From Caldisericia bacterium (GTDB lineage: Bacteria; Caldisericota; Caldisericia; B22-G15), in assembly GCA_021158845.1 (NCBI GenBank), contig JAGGSY010000019.1, positions 1 through 22,045 on the forward strand: a stretch of DNA of 22,045 nucleotides, written 5' to 3'. The position numbers and the translations under genes are program-made. The notes beneath the pieces are model-generated. The model did not search any database. It saw nothing but the letters and a program-made list of their open reading frames with translations, and had not been told where the DNA came from. Each line of letters opens with the position of its first letter. Positions within the stretch are counted from its first letter, which is position 1. Shown here one piece after another: positions 21,952 through 22,045 of this stretch.

Positions 21952-22045
21952 AAAATTTTGAACTTAAACCTGAAAGGTTAAAAAATACATGCAATCCTGA
22001 TATGTTTAATTTTAATACAACTGAGGAACTTGAACCTCTCAAGGA
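21948..22045 (+). CDS. Start of a Lon-related (AAA_32 type) ATP-dependent protease, cut by the window edge
   Basis: The frame reads 32 codons to the window end. Its sequence contains FELKPERLKNTCNPDMF and TTEELEPL, which matches the N terminus of the Lon-related putative proteases with an AAA_32 domain, usually of the form L-P-E-x-L-R-x-x-C-D-P ... T-T-x-E-L-E-P-L. AGAGGAGG lies 5-7 bases before the ATG, which overlaps the DegV stop by ATGA. The protease catalytic Ser/Lys part would lie outside the window, so the call rests on the N terminus alone. Confidence 0.65.
   Translation, partial: MKNFELKPERLKNTCNPDMFNFNTTEELEPLK

Noticed and set aside
1..22045. CRISPR arrays, tRNA or rRNA genes, insertion sequences, integrase or phage genes, toxin-antitoxin pairs, riboswitches
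   Set aside because: No repeat-spacer pattern, RNA gene, transposase, terminal inverted repeat or recognisable aptamer was seen on either strand by reading.

Overview
The window is an AT-rich, gene-dense stretch of bacterial chromosome. Bacterial marks are a lipoprotein signal with a lipobox, bacterial NusA/YlxR/IF-2, Shine-Dalgarno sequences and sigma70-like promoters. Proteins are rich in Lys, Glu and Ile, and arginine is mostly AGA, which fits a thermophilic or deep-branching low-GC lineage such as Caldisericota, Dictyoglomota or Thermotogota. That placement is an impression and cannot be fixed from sequence reading alone. There is no rRNA, tRNA, CRISPR array, insertion sequence or phage gene, and no gene-free stretch above 300 bases.

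Layout. (1) 1-5715, minus strand: a tightly packed run read from right to left. It encodes a DHH phosphoesterase, a trans-sulfuration PLP enzyme (cystathionine gamma-synthase type), a small two-helix membrane protein, serine hydroxymethyltransferase, a CBS-pair protein and a CPA2 cation/proton antiporter; a further gene starts at the left edge. glyA, the CBS gene and the antiporter gene overlap at their start/stop codons. (2) 5730-7783, plus strand: three overlapping genes, for a Cys-cluster (YkgJ-like) protein, a COG1237-type metallo-beta-lactamase-fold protein and a CrtC/AttH-like lipocalin-domain protein. They diverge from the first run across only 14 bp. (3) 7780-11915, minus strand: a nusA-ylxR-infB-ylxP information-processing operon ending in an HD-domain phosphohydrolase gene, with rimP, ylxQ, rbfA and truB missing from the expected places. 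(4) 12005-13776, minus strand: a 2,4-diaminopentanoate dehydrogenase-like oxidoreductase overlapping a DUF364 protein. (5) 13903-18499, plus strand: a complete BMP-family ABC importer (lipoprotein, ATPase, two permeases) with a strong terminator hairpin after the lipoprotein gene. The ATPase reading frame carries one in-frame TAA. (6) 18496-22045, plus strand: endonuclease III, YloU (Asp23 family), FakA (DAK2 domain), a DegV/FakB fatty-acid-binding protein and the start of a Lon-related AAA protease.

How they fit together. Region 1 combines one-carbon and sulfur amino acid metabolism with a CBS-linked ion antiporter. Region 3 is core transcription and translation. Regions 4 and 5 diverge from a 126-bp spacer holding promoters for both sides and an inverted repeat, so the oxidoreductase/DUF364 pair may act on the importer's substrate. 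Region 6 links DNA repair with the FakA/FakB fatty-acid kinase.

The observations most worth a second look are: the in-frame stop in the otherwise intact importer ATPase; TATAAT boxes placed so that transcription would start at or within a few bases of the start codon (5716-5730 in both directions, and 19179-19192), implying leaderless mRNAs; the uncharacterised Cys-cluster/MBL/lipocalin operon; and the oxidoreductase/DUF364 pair facing the BMP importer.
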